Assembly (NCBI RefSeq): GCF_000699445.3
Contig: NC_067195.1
Location: 83,586,569 to 83,650,568, forward strand
DNA: 64,000 nucleotides
Direction: 5' to 3'
From: Schistosoma haematobium
Taxonomy: Eukaryota > Platyhelminthes > Trematoda > Strigeidida > Schistosomatidae
This document shows, piece after piece, positions 49,307 through 61,888 of this stretch (position 1 is its first letter; every line of letters begins with the position of its first letter). Under the pieces are notes generated by a model. It saw only the letters and a list, made by a program, of their open reading frames with translations. It ran no database searches and was not told the origin of the DNA. Both the position numbers and the translations under genes were made by a program.

Positions 49307-50677
49307 TCCTGTCCTGTCAATTCATGCATACAAACATACATGAATAGACAACAGAAGCAACAGTTGGCAAGCTTCAATAATGCTGTCAACATCCTGCATG
49401 GTGTTGATGTTCTTATTAATGACAACAGTACCGATTAAAAAGTACAAAATACTCATAAATAATCTTGAAGGTGGGAGATAGATAGAGGAGGGGATTTTTT
49501 ACATTAAGTATCATTTTCTATTTGATTTCTTGTTAGTTAGTGAAATTTTGACTACACGTCCTGCTATTATATGCTTTTCTTAAACCATATCACTACAACA
49601 TAAGATTCCTTCTCACATCTCACTGTTTCTCCCTCCCCTTCTTTCTCTCTCGCTGTCTCTTTCTATCCATTTTTTACTGTCAGTTGGAATTTATGCACAC
49701 AGATTTTCAGTTTTGTTTTTTCTTTAAAGGTGAAGTAACGGTTTAACAACTAAATAAAACCATTTTTCAGCACATCAAAATGTCATAGTTGTATATGTGT
49801 TTATATATATTACTAAATTACAGTTAATCTAGTAACGATTTCGAAATCCTCTACTGCTATAATGATCCTATTTAAGTGCAATATCACTCATTGGATAATA
49901 ATCAAATTCATATTATTATACTCTTAATCCCGATCAAGTCTTATTACATTTTAATTGTGAATGTGCAGATTATTAAAAGTGAACCAATCAAGATCTTGCA
50001 TTATTCAGTAAATACTAATGTTTCACTATATGGAGAAAAACAGCTTGTATGTAATAACTAATCATTTTTAAGCAGTACAGTAGTAATGATCAGTTCTAAA
50101 TATTTATAACATTTCAATATCGGTTTTTAACTTTTCATTAATTCATCTGATCATTTTTTAGATCGGGTTAATTTCTATTACCTGATTTACAGAAATACAT
50201 GAAATCAAATGACTATGTACAATATTATAATTTAGTAGTCAAGTTCCAATTCACATACTTAGCTTAGAGCTATACAAGCTTTCGTAAAGGTTTATGATAT
50301 TAACCGCTTGGTCTAAACCAACGTAATTTAAATAGAGTTGACACTTACAGCTCTGATTGAAAATCTATAAGCTGTCACATTTCTTCTTTATGTACTAACA
50401 TTTGAGTCTAATTAAACAATGTTAGATTATTAGAACAATGAACAAAATCTAGTATTTTTGTCTTCAAAAGTATTCTATATTCTTATTATATTAAATGTAT
50501 AGTTTATATCATCAGTGTATCTTTGATTTTTCAACAATTGTCAAAGACCATTTCATGAGATATGAGTTATGAAATCCAATTACCTGAATAAATATCTCTA
50601 TGGTTATAATACCATAATTCAGTGAATATAAATGAAATACACAAGTTCTGTTAAACTTTCCAACTAAATATTATTCA

Positions 50678-51120
50678 CAGATTGAAATCATGAGTCAATC
50701 GAAGCTAGACCACCATGGAAAACCTGGAAGCACTGGACGGCCGTTCCGTTCTAGTATGGGATTCCTCAGCAGTGCGCATCCACAATCCCGCACCCCACGA
50801 GATTCGAACCCAGGAGCTATCAGCCTCGCGCCAAGCGCTTAACCAACTAGACCACTGAGCCAGCCGGCATCCGATGGTGTTAATGTCTAACTTCAACCAA
50901 TCCACGAAGTTGCGCTACCGTATACCATTGTCTTCAGTGAGCTGATAGGTCCTGGGTTCGAATCTCGTGGAGTGCGGGATCGTGGATGCGCACTGCTGAG
51001 GAATCCCATACTAGGACGAAACGGCTGTCCAGTGCTTCCAGGTTTTCCATGGTGGTCTAGCTTCAATTGACTCATGATTTCAATCTGTGGAATTTCTAAT
51101 ATCTCCACAATCCCCTTCTG
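50678..51120. repeat. family B hammerhead SINE, large foldback copy
   Basis: The minus copy (50680-50942) includes the 3' end, ribozyme, tRNA-like head and most of the 5' region. The plus copy starts at 50943 inside the head (CTGATAGGTCCTGGGTTCGA) and runs to CCCCTTCTGA. The plus ribozyme has CTGAGGA and GAAA but loses the first stem II pair; the minus one has GGAA in place of GAAA. Both arms are similar in age. Confidence 0.85.
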
Positions 51121-51129
51121 ACAAATGTT

Positions 51130-52970
51130 ATTCAGTTTGTTTTTCCAACAAAAAAATAAACAAAAAAACAATCCCATATGATGACTCATCTGAATTGTCT
51201 ATGTTCAATATTGTCCTATTTAATGGACAAGTTAAAATCCATTATTTAATCCAGCCAGTCAATCAGTTGCCCAAATCATGAATGGATTAACCAATTAAAT
51301 TCCTGAAACATTTTCTCACGTTTCTGTCATATCTAGTGCATTACAAATTACACTGCTGTATTACTTGACTGTAAATTTGGATTTCAATTTGTTGTTGTTT
51401 TTTTGGTGCTTTTTTTATTATAGAAAACTAGTTGTCTAAACGAGGCAGAAAATTAATTAACTATCTATAATGAGTCAACTTCTCTTAATAAATTTATCCC
51501 CCATGTTAATCACAGACTATCACACACCAATGCATACATACATATTATCACACGCTATTTTGTCTAAGTTATTGTTACTGTATGAAAATAAAGATTAAAA
51601 AAAAGAAACGACTAGATTTTTCATGACTCAGTATGTCAAATTTCGGTTGGAATATATTTGTTTGACGTTTATTCTCCTTTCACATTTTCATCTCCCTCTC
51701 CATCTCTCTTTGCTCCTTATTTAATTTACCATACTTTCCTGTTTCGTTAGACTAGTAAAACGGTTCAATAAAATATATATCTACAAATGTATAAAGTCAA
51801 ATGAACAATTTGTTTTGCATTGCGCCCTAGACGCTTTGAAAGGGCATAACTAAGCCCACAAATGAAGATTATTAAAAGTAGGCGCTCGCTAGCTAGCTCA
51901 TACACACACACACACACAGAGACATGCAAATAGAAAATGTCGTTTTTATGGAACAATGAATACAAAACTAATCATAGATGATATATTGTTTCTCGTCTTT
52001 TTTTTAACATTTATAATTGTATATCCGAAACTTAAGAACAAGTAGAAATCCATACAGATACACATATACAAACATACATGCATAAATACTATCTGGAAGA
52101 CAAGTTTAATCCGCTTGTTGACATGAGAATCGAATATGTGAATTGTTTTAAAGGGATGGAAAAGTTCTTTATCTCAGTTCTTTTCCGCCTTGAATCATTG
52201 TTTCCAAAATTTAATTTAAGTGAAATAAAAAATTCGAGAAAAGATGTAAAGTTGAAACAAATCTCTGAGACGACGGAAAATAAAAACTGGCAAAGAATCT
52301 TGTAAATTAATCACTGAAACAGGCTGGTATTGAAGTAGGAAATGATGAGCAAATATTCCCGGTGAAGTAATACATCGTAATCTATTGGTTAAGCTACATA
52401 ACCGTTGGACACTGTTGTTATTACAAGTTTTAAATCAGCTAACAAGCTGGTTTCCCATCCAACCGCAATAATTTTATTACGTAAAGTGAGTCAGTAACTG
52501 AGGCAGCATTCGTACTCCGAATACACTAATTTTAGTGATAAAGTCTCTGGCTGTGCCAATGAACTATTTTTGTTATGGCTTAGTATCATATAAAAATCTG
52601 TTCATAAACTCGATAGCTTCATTCCAGTTTATAATTCTTCTCTCGTATGAGCCCAAGAACTTGTAGTATTGTAACAGTAAGGTAACCTTTAAATTACTGA
52701 GTTAAAATTCATTGATCGCTATTCATAATTGTAAAGTTAATCGAACCTTATATAAAAATATATTATGACTGGTACTCAACTTTTTGGTTACTACTAAGTT
52801 GCAATATTAACGTAACCCAAGTTTATAACAAATTGTTGCTTATACTCAGCTTACTAGCGACTTTCACTTCAATGATATATGTCAATTACTCAATCATAAT
52901 CAACGTAGGACCTTACGCTAATGTATATTGATTAAAATGAAGAGTGAATACATCTGTTCTATTATGAGTG
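51130..52970. other. AT-rich sequence without recognised gene
   Basis: The 75-codon frame at 52078-52305 is Lys/Asn-rich with no domain and no splice context. A possible degraded tRNA-like piece lies near 52.5 kb. Confidence 0.5.
51902..51918. repeat. (AC)n microsatellite
   Basis: Short AC run. Confidence 0.9.
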
Positions 52971-52974
52971 ATTC

Positions 52975-53130
52975 TAAGCAATGTCATCCAACGTTTCCAA
53001 CCACTAATCATGGTTCAGGCTTGCACGCTAACTAGGTAGTTTGTGTCCACCATATGCTTCAAACGAACAGTGAATAACTTCATAGACTGATGTCGTGTCT
53101 TACTCTTATCACTCCTAATTTTCTTCGGAC
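52975..53130 (-). mobile_element. second LINE family, degraded C-terminal fragment
   Basis: The reverse complement gives a decayed version of the same block, with WLETLDDIA-like codons at its end (near 52980) and a VYEVIHCSFEAYGG-like stretch before it. Several stops are present. Confidence 0.5.
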
Positions 53131-53163
53131 GTATTCATACTTCAAAACAATATTACACGTTAA

Positions 53164-53189
53164 GGGACATGTAATGTATTACATGTCCC
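53164..53189. repeat. perfect 12-bp palindromic hairpin
   Basis: GGGACATGTAAT, a 2-nt centre, then ATTACATGTCCC. The arms are fully complementary. Function unknown. Confidence 0.85.
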
Positions 53190-53793
53190 AGTCATCTCAA
53201 TTGATGAAGATTCACTATCTGACTAATTGATTTCCCATCTCACCCCAGTATATCCTGACAAAATGTGTAGTTAAACACATTTTCAGAGTTTAGAGACATC
53301 TTAACAGTAAATCCCATTCTATGTAAATTAACTGTACAAAGGTACTGGCGAATTAACATTAATTTTTTATCTAAAGTAATTTCGAATGTATCTGTCTGTC
53401 GGGAAAAAAATGTCCAACTTCATTCTCCCTAACTATCTTCATTGTTTACCATTTGTTCATTTATTTTTAGATTTTTTATTCGTTGCTTTATACTAACTAG
53501 ATACCATAATAATAATATCACTACTTATGTATACAATTTCTTACTTAAATGTCGAGCCAAATATTTATTTGTGTCATGCAAGTGTCTAATTTATTAGACT
53601 AACAAATAATCACAAGGTATACTTACATACTCTCGTAAAACACAAACATTAATATACGCACATATACACACACATACATGCATACATACATATACATACT
53701 CTTACAGTTACAAACACCTTGCCTTTATTCAAAAGTGAGGATGTACAACTCGTGCAATTGACATCCCATCAAAACAAACAAGGACCTATTAAG

Positions 53794-53820
53794 TATTATT
53801 ATTATTATTATTATTATTAA
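53794..53820. repeat. (ATT)n microsatellite
   Basis: About nine ATT triplets. Confidence 0.93.
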
Positions 53821-54017
53821 CATATTAATCATTCGATTGTGTCTATATGCATGTATGGGTATGTGATTGTGTTATGAGGGGTATTTGTAAAAATTAGTCA
53901 AATTCACTTTCATGTAATTCAATGTTTCCAATTAATCAACTTGAATAATAAGTTTTTATTTGTTTGAGAAATGTATAAATTCTTACTGTGGCATCGATGA
54001 GAACACGCAGATACACA

Positions 54018-54080
54018 CTTACTTACTTACTTAGTTACTTACACCTGTTACTCCTCGTGAGGGAGCATAGGCCGCTCACT
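54018..54080 (-). mobile_element. RTE LINE 3'-terminal stub with TAAG tail, antisense
   Basis: The reverse complement reads AGCGGCCTATGCTCCCTCAC, then GAGGAGTAACAGG, followed by a run of TAAG/TAAC tetramers (54018-54038 on the plus strand). This is the exact 3' end of the RTE ORF plus its simple-repeat tail, and it defines what the tail of this family looks like. Confidence 0.8.
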
Positions 54081-54484
54081 GATACACACTTGTATGGATA
54101 AAAATTATCGAGTGGGTTTATATTATAATAGTTCAAGTGTTCAACACAACATTTAGGTACAACTTCAATAGTCACATTTTCAATGGAACCAAAGTGTTAA
54201 TATGATCGTTGAGTTTGGTTCCCATTTCAGCAACAGGACATCATAAAGTACAACTTGTATAGTAATCGAACAAAGAAAGAAACCTGTTGCATGATTAAGT
54301 AGAGTAACTTTTTCTTCATTTTCAATTATCCTCTCTTATGATAAATATAATTTTTATGGTGCCCCAATGAGCAGAATATTGTATTTATGTTTTGAAACTT
54401 AATACAAGCTACTTCTTCAGAGTAAATAATCCCCCCAAACTGATGATAGTCATGTGCTTCTCAATGATTAACCTCAAGACAAAA

Positions 54485-54800
54485 GTCCTGGAGTTCTAAT
54501 AAGAGCCATCGTGGCGGAGTTCAATCGTATTCAGTGTGAGACAGCTACAAACCACAGGCAGTGGAAGACAGTAGCTCAATACCGTAAAACTGGTTGGAGT
54601 AAGATGTTGGCTCTATTGGATCCTGGCTCAGCGGTTTAAAGGTTAAGGGTTTGTGAGTGAAACCAATTCTGAGTACGGTCTATGGTTGCCGGACCGATGG
54701 TGCACACAGCTAAGGAGTTCCATACTAAACGGCTGATCAGTGCTTCCTAGCTTTCAATGGTGATCTAACTAAAATCAGTTTGTGATTTGAAAACTGTAAC
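54485..54800 (+). repeat. family B SINE, near full length, divergent
   Basis: GTCCTGGAGTTCTAATAAGA begins the 5' region, followed by AAAACTGGTTGGAGTAAG, a tRNA-like head (CCTGGCTCAGCGG) and CAGTGCTTCCTAGCTTTCAA. Part of the ribozyme GAC-GAAA strand is deleted (CATACTAAACGG). Confidence 0.75.
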
Positions 54801-54967
54801 AACTAAAAGTTTGGAACAGATAAAGCAGTAATTTATTTGGATTGGTTATTTGAATCTTTGCATTGATACTTAGCATCATAATTGACCACTCTTTTGGAAT
54901 ATGTACATTCTGTAAGGATTGCCTCAATATTGCCATTAAGTTACAAGCATTGTGAGCAGAACTGAAT

Positions 54968-55136
54968 AAATCCAGCAGCTAAATGGATAATGCGCTCGCG
55001 TTTGAGGAGAATGGTACTGGGTTTGAGTCTCAAAGTGGGCATCAAGTCTGGGATGCAGTTACATCTAACTGACAAGTTCCAGATAGGATGAAACTTGCGC
55101 CCTGGATTCCAACGCTAGTCACCATCCATCTCTGTT
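54968..55136 (+). repeat. family A (Sm-alpha-like) hammerhead SINE
   Basis: It has AGCAGCTAAATGGATAATGC, the B box (GGTTTGAGTCTC), and the ribozyme region at 55054-55115. The core is CTGACAA and GGATGAAA, so it is likely inactive. The end is TAGTCACCATCCATCTCTG. Confidence 0.8.
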
Positions 55137-56249
55137 CAAAATAAAGTAGTAGCTTGTATTTTATACTAGCATATACTGGTAAGGTTTTACATGTACGTTT
55201 TAATGGATGCATAATACGATCACCACCACTAAACCTCAGACTATTAATTATCCACTAACCACTTTGCTACAGATATGAGTAGTGGGCTAACGATTCAATG
55301 GTTTGGTTGCCAATCGACCGGTGGCAAGTTCAAACCCCTACATTCGCTTATAGGTTAGTTAGTGATACAAACCAATTTAGTCTATCAAGTAAACTGAGGT
55401 AGGACAGAGTTTATTCACTGCACGATATGATTAAAGAATATCAATACTTGTCAATGAATTATGTATTCCTCTTCCTAATAAAAACACAAGCTAGCTACCA
55501 AACATCTAATGTATTGCGAGGTTTAAGCCATGTATGTGCATGTTAACGTTCATCTAGATCCTTGTTCAAAAAACTAATGTTGCCTTCTCTAACATATACT
55601 GAGTTGGATCACACAATGAGGCTACAGTGATGAGGTTACAATAATATCATGAATTAATTATTCGTACAACTGTTATGATAAAGATAGGTAATACTGCCTT
55701 AAATTATTCAGACGAGTTATGAACAACTTAGGAAAACGACAAACTTTATACATCCTAGTGTATTTGAATGATTTTAAATACTAACTTGAATTCGATTGCG
55801 TTGCCTGATTGTTTGATTATTCAATCAACTGTTTCCTCCTCTGTCTTATGGTGATTGGCTCAGTGCATCATGCAAATTTATCGACCATATCATACATATT
55901 TATTAGCCAAATATTTTCAGCCTTAAATATGTCATGATTGCTGTGTGAGGAGTTAGCAGTGGACTTTTTTTTGTTAAATCATTCCAATGTATATGTATAC
56001 ATTATTTATATATGCACATACCCATAGAATACATACATATACACTCTAGTAACTGAATGGAGCAGAATTTGGCTGTATTCGTTTTTTTTTATTGTAAAAT
56101 TATGTTTTCACTTAATTCAACCCATTTCATCAGTGGTTTATGTACGTGGGCGGTATAAATGTGGTTAGTTTGTACTTTAAATTTGAATATGAACGGTCCA
56201 TAAAAAGGCAGACAAAAGTTAAAACAATCACAACGACAAGTCTAGATGA

Positions 56250-56567
56250 GTCATCAGTGTGCGAAATAACTTTTTTTGGGTAGTGGATTTTAAAAGTCAT
56301 CTAAAAATTGAGATAACAACTGAGACTAATATTTTATTTCCCACATCGTGGAGTAAAGTGTTTCTCGCATATTTTGCGCCTTTTTCTCTCTTGTTCAAGT
56401 CACTGTGTAGTTCTAGCCTGGGGATTACGAGTATAGCTTAGGAACTGAAATATATAGCGTTCAAGTAGCAAAACTTATCAGTCATCAATGTGCGAAATAA
56501 TTTTTTTGGGTAGTGGATTTTAAAAGTCGTCTAAAAATTGAGATAACAACTGAGACTAATATTTTAT
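56250..56567. repeat. 88-bp direct repeat pair
   Basis: 56250-56337 and 56481-56567 differ at only about four positions (GTCATCA, GTGCGAAATAA, GGGTAGTGGATTTTAAAAGT...). The 143 bp between them are not repeated. It could be a tandem duplication of 231 bp with a diverged half, or short terminal repeats of an element. Confidence 0.8.
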
Positions 56568-56624
56568 GGGCTACGTGACACACAAAAAAAACATTAATCT
56601 GAAATAAATTTAATGATTGACAAT

Positions 56625-56870
56625 GAGATAAATCAATTTTTGTGGGTGGTAATCGTTACAAATTGATTTTAGTTGAAAGTAGCTCCGAGGACTAAAATAA
56701 CTTTGGAAATTCATTTCGTCTTAATATCGAACTTTTTAGAAACATGCATCTGTGCTCTAGAAATCTGAGGTCGCGCAATAAGAACTTTGGCACTAGATCA
56801 CTGGGTCAACATCCATTTATTTACATTTCCGACTTCAATTCATGACATTATAACACAGATATTAATCGGT
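56625..56870 (-). repeat. family B SINE, degraded, antisense
   Basis: AAATTGATTTTAGTTGAAAG, ATTCATTTCGTCTTAATATC, CATGCATCTGTGC and CACTAGATCACTGGGTCAAC keep the family order. There is no ribozyme core. Confidence 0.5.
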
Positions 56871-56874
56871 GACA

Positions 56875-59800
56875 ATGATAAAGACCAACTAAAATATGAA
56901 ATAATCTAAATCGATTTTTAATAGGATGTCTTTTAAGTACAATAATATTTATTATTTTCTACTTATGTGTTTATGAGACATTTGGACAGTCGATTGCGTT
57001 TATCCTGAACAGCAAGTTGAGATTACTATAATTTGAGCATCTTGACTTTAAATGGTTTTTAAAACTCGTCAATGATATATGATTTATTTACTTACCAATA
57101 TTAGTATTTCAACTTAAAGCTGTAATTTGACAGCCATTCATTCAAACCACTAAGTTATAATTATATTGTAACGTAATAATATTGTGTAATTGATACCTAC
57201 TTTTATTTGGGTATTCTATCTTGCAAAATATTGTGTTTAATTTGTTAGTTACTTGTCTGATTACCTTTAATTTACACATAACAGCTCATCTGTAAAATCT
57301 TGTCTTACTGCTTCATACTAGGTTCTTATCGTTGAAATATTGTTGTGTCTTAGCTGTTGACCAATCTAGTTAAGTTTAATTCACTTTTGTAATATTAAAG
57401 TGTCATCCATCATATATTTTTTGAAGTTCAACTTGTACACATCATAATAATTACATGGTCCTTTTATGTAAATTATCACAATAATATTACAGAATGGGAA
57501 CATTTTACATAATTCAAAAATATATCAATGTCATCTACAGATTACTTTGTCAATAAATCAAAGAAATTGCGAGACATGAACTCGTTTTAATGGATAAAAG
57601 CCGTCCATATTCTCGAGATATTAAAGGTTCCAAACAGATTTTTAAGTTTTCACATTATTCCTAGCCAGGGATAGGTATTCAGAGTTAGAATCGGGTGGTT
57701 ACGTTTAAGATTTACAGAATAAACTGACATCACTCATAATTGTAAAAATGCCCCGTATCCATGGCAATGGATGAATTTCGCTCAAGAATACAAGAGGCGC
57801 TACCTGGTTAGTTCTTTTACAAAATGTAGTGTCATCAGATCAATGTTTGTTTCAGGATTAAGGGTTTGAGATTAGGATTTAGAGATAATATTGATCAACC
57901 TGACATGTATAATCTACAGAAATGGGATTGGATACTTTATAATGACAAAAAACTGACAATCTGTAGTTATTTTAAACAATACACGAAGGTAGTCCTACTG
58001 TTTGTCATATGTATGTAGTAATTGAATTTCACATTAAAGCCGACAAATCGCGTTCTCCGAATCTGATTGGTTCATCTTCAAAATATACTTTAACTTAAGA
58101 ATGTGGTTTATTTGAAATTGTACAAATTCATTGTATCGGTCTTTTCTTTTAAAGAATAAAACAATGAGAATAATGCAATACAATTACAATAACCATCAAA
58201 ACACTAAATGAACTAATTAATTATCTGATGAATTTATTTATTAACGAATGCAGTTCAGTTTATTCATATCTGTCTAAAAAACACTGTCATATTTCAGATT
58301 TCTTTTTTGTTTTTCCAATAATACACATAATGTCTGTAAAATTTGTCGGCTTAGAGAGAGAGAGAGAGAACAGAGAAAGGATTCCTTTCTCATAACATTA
58401 ACATACCAACATAGAACATTGTTGCTCATTCATCATTTACTAACATAGATAGTTCGTACAATAGTAACCGAAACAAAACAAATCGTGATAAAATTGACAA
58501 TCAACAAGAGAACACAAACTCACATCTGAGCACAGATAGATATTCATACATAAACGCATATACTAAACAAATGAAAATATGAGATCACTTTTTTTCCTCC
58601 TCAATTTCTACTAATTGGACATTGAATTGTCACGAATTACGAGATGATAAACAAAGTAGTTTAAGCGGGAAAGCAAAATGATCAAAAAATCCTTTTAAAA
58701 TGTGGGAAAAACCCAGTAAATTAACTAAATAATGATAACCATAATCAACATTTTAGGTTTTTATTGATTTACTCATATTACAAGACATCCTTTGCATTGT
58801 TATACATGGTTTAGGTGTTGTGCATTTCAGATTATGGCAGATGAAGAGGAATATTCAGAAATGTACAAGCTTAACACACACACACAGAGAGAGACTAAAA
58901 CAAATTTTGTGAGTGATTGAAAATGAAAGATATTTTTGAGTAATTCAAAAGAATAAAGAAATAAACAGATAGATAATAAATTTTATAGACGTTTTCCATA
59001 AGTATCGAATGTAAGTAGCTTTGATAAATTTGGGTGAGACATTTAAATTGCAACATAATTTTTTGGTGTGACTACCAACTTTAGTTCATAGAATTCTAAC
59101 CCTAACCATATACAAACAATACGTGAATACTGAAGTTATCTTTCATATACTTTTATCAGTCAGTAAACTATCATCAATATGAAACCAGGTATAATAAATG
59201 TTTATCCGTTCAAATCATCACATCGCATATAAATACAGTAAGAGAGGGAATTATTACAAGATAGGAAGCTTGTGAGTGAAGATAAATATCATCTGTAATG
59301 AAAATCTAAGCGCCTAAGCAATTCAGACCTCAGAATGTAGTTATAAACGATACTTAATTGACGACTGAGAAAAAAAGAGAATGAGTGGAATTCGACATAT
59401 TTTACACCATACTACTTGCAGTATATTCAGTCAAGCATCATACCATTGACATAGACTTCCAGATTTATCAACATGGGCTTAGATCAATAGCTGAAAACTT
59501 CATTGACTAGTACGCTATCTTGGTTTGCTTACAGATAGTCTAGATTGGGTTTGATATGGAGTAGACGATGATTGGACATATGTAATCTATTTTATAGCCA
59601 CTTTATCATATTATAACATTTCTTAGGTTACTTGTCTATTTAACCAATTTAAATAATTAATGGTTATCGAGTAGTTATTGATTAGCCAGTCATAAACAAC
59701 ATAGAGCGAAGGAATTATGTGCATAGGATCAAATTGTTAAACCATATCACAGTGAAATGAAATTATAAGCATAAATACCACATAAGTAAAAATGGGGACA

Positions 59801-59920
59801 GTGGTAGTAGAGAATAATAATTATATACATTATTATTTTAGAAAAAGGAACCCATGGACCATAAATTATGAAACAAATTAAAAGCTAGAGCAAGAAAAGA
59901 ATGAATGCAACCGCATCGTT
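56875..59920. other. longest stretch without recognised feature
   Basis: About 3 kb of AT-rich DNA with only one AG microsatellite and a short CTAACCCTAACC match near 59096. No exon or repeat family from elsewhere in this window was recognised. Confidence 0.5.
58353..58369. repeat. (AG)n microsatellite
   Basis: Eight AG dinucleotides. Confidence 0.9.
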
Positions 59921-59921
59921 G

Positions 59922-60003
59922 CAAATTATTCTCAGTCATGTCGCCCATCGTCTCCAACTGTTGATCATGATTATCACATGAACTCAACCTCGTAGTTTGA
60001 ACC
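59922..60003 (-). mobile_element. second LINE family, very short fragment
   Basis: The reverse complement contains a QLETMGDMTENNL-like end corresponding to WLETLGDMAQNRS of the second LINE. It is too short to say more. Confidence 0.4.
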
Positions 60004-60807
60004 TATCGATATGATTCAATCTAACATTCAATAACCATTTGGTTATAGTTTGAAACTCCTATAGGTTTCTGGTTTCATACATATGAACAGAACTAGAGAA
60101 ATAATTGAACAAAATGTGAATAACTAATAGGCAGTGACTAATAAATTTAATCAGAATTTCAATCCCATTTGAAATTAGCCAAGTGTATTATGAACTTTAG
60201 TGGTTATCAACATTGGTAACGACAATTATTCATTAAATCTAAAATGATTGATCATTTAGTTGAAATTTATGTTGAATGACCAAATGATATTGATTACTTT
60301 ACAATGTAGTCTTAGCGACTCAATATCCTGTGCACAATATTTTGTTGTTAACCGATTGAAAGTAATCAATAGAATGCAATTGTTTACTTAGGTTACGAGT
60401 TAGTTGAGAATTGTTAACAGTGAATATTTTTAATTTTGTGGGGGAAACTGAGGCTTTTGATATGATTTGAATCTTCATCACTCAGTATTACAGTCTCAGT
60501 CGCTAATTTACCACTGTATTGTTCGAACTGTTGGTTCGATTTTCACGAGAAGCTCCCTCATGACTGGTGATGCGTCTCTTAGTGAAAATTACTAACCGGC
60601 ACAAAATCTTGGTTCACAAGTTTATGTCAACCGTCTCAAATCATTTAGCATATACTCAGTTTCAGTAACAGTAATCTCTTTAAGTGATTTTAGAAACATA
60701 TTAACGACAAATACTTATAGTTAGAGAGAAAAACAAAATTGCTTAAGATTTTTTACCGATCAATTCAAACAAATTGAAATTTAAAGTGTTATTCTATCTG
60801 AACTTTG

Positions 60808-60925
60808 TGCTGATGATGTCGTTCAGAAGAACGATGAAAGCTCCACGACCAAACCATCCAGCTCAGAGAACAAAACTCCACCAAAATCATTCACCTGAGC
60901 TACAAATCTTCTCCACCATCTCAAA
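60808..60925 (+). repeat. family D repeat with hammerhead-like motif
   Basis: Contains CTGATGATGTCGTTC, loop AGAA, GAACGATGAAAGCTC: a perfect 6-bp hairpin flanked by CTGATGA and GAAA. AGCTC pairs with GAGCT at 60898, giving a possible stem III. The rest (CCAAACCATCCAGCTCAGAG to CTTCTCCACCATC) matches 18481-18600. Confidence 0.6.
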
Positions 60926-61307
60926 GTGTTATTCTAATGTTCAATTATAAATAATTTGATTTCTTTCAATAATTCATATTCACACTTAGTTACCCCTTGA
61001 GGTTGATTAAATTGGAAATAAAAATGAATTTCATAGTTATTGGTACATGTTTACTGTGATTAGTTTTTCTTCTTCTAAATAATGACATATTTATGTTGTT
61101 AAATCAAATTAATTGTTATATTAATAAGAACATTTCTTCTTAAGGTTGGACAAAGACTAAAATCTCCGTTTTACTTAACAAAGTTTAAGATAACCTTCTC
61201 CGCTTTGTTTTTCATCCTGTTTATAACTTATTTCAATATGGTGATATGAAATTTGGCCATTTGAGTTTGTTAGTAGGATTTAATGCCTCCATGAAGGCAA
61301 TATCTGT

Positions 61308-61560
61308 GTAGTATGTACTATATGTACGGACATATATAAGTAGTATGTATTAGGAATTGAAAGTAGAATTCTTACGGACAGAAGAGGAAAATGAAGAAAA
61401 GAGGAAGGAAAACAGAAAGTAATCAAAATAACAACATAGTTTGTAAGGGATGACTCAAAGAAAGTTTGGACACGTTGACAATATCTATATCTCCAACTCA
61501 TTTTCCGTGACATTACAACACAACATCCTACTATTCACTGTCATTACGTAGGTTTCTATG
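61308..61560 (+). repeat. family C dispersed repeat, copy 6 (divergent)
   Basis: GTACTATATGTACGGACATATATAAGTAGTATG has the same start palindrome plan. ACAGAAGAGGAAAATGAAG and AGTAATCAAAATAACAACA parallel copy 4. Weakest member. Confidence 0.45.
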
Positions 61561-61888
61561 ATTGATTTCACTATATGTACTTTTATTTTGTCAATAAGCA
61601 AAACGATTATTATATAGACATCCTATTTATTCGCTACATTCCTTATCATAGTTTACACATTTTACATGTTGAATTTTGCTGATATTCCAGATTAAATGAC
61701 CTTCAATCTCACTTTACACAGAATTGACTGTTGAACATGTTTGGACAAGCGTTCAACATTGACTTGTTTTAAACCTTATTCATTATTGTCAGTTTAAATG
61801 TTTATTACTGGTGGGTTAGATAACTAATATCCTATCTTTTCGTGGATAGAATTTAAATTCCATTAATTGTTTTCATTTTGAATAATTA

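Noticed and set aside
52078..52305. 75-codon open frame as a gene
   Set aside because: AT-driven composition, no recognised motif, no neighbouring exons.
58036..58351. AAGCCGACAAAT / ATTTGTCGGCTT as ends of a small transposon
   Set aside because: Only 12 bp pair, there is no flanking duplication, and a chance match in 3 kb of AT-rich DNA cannot be excluded.
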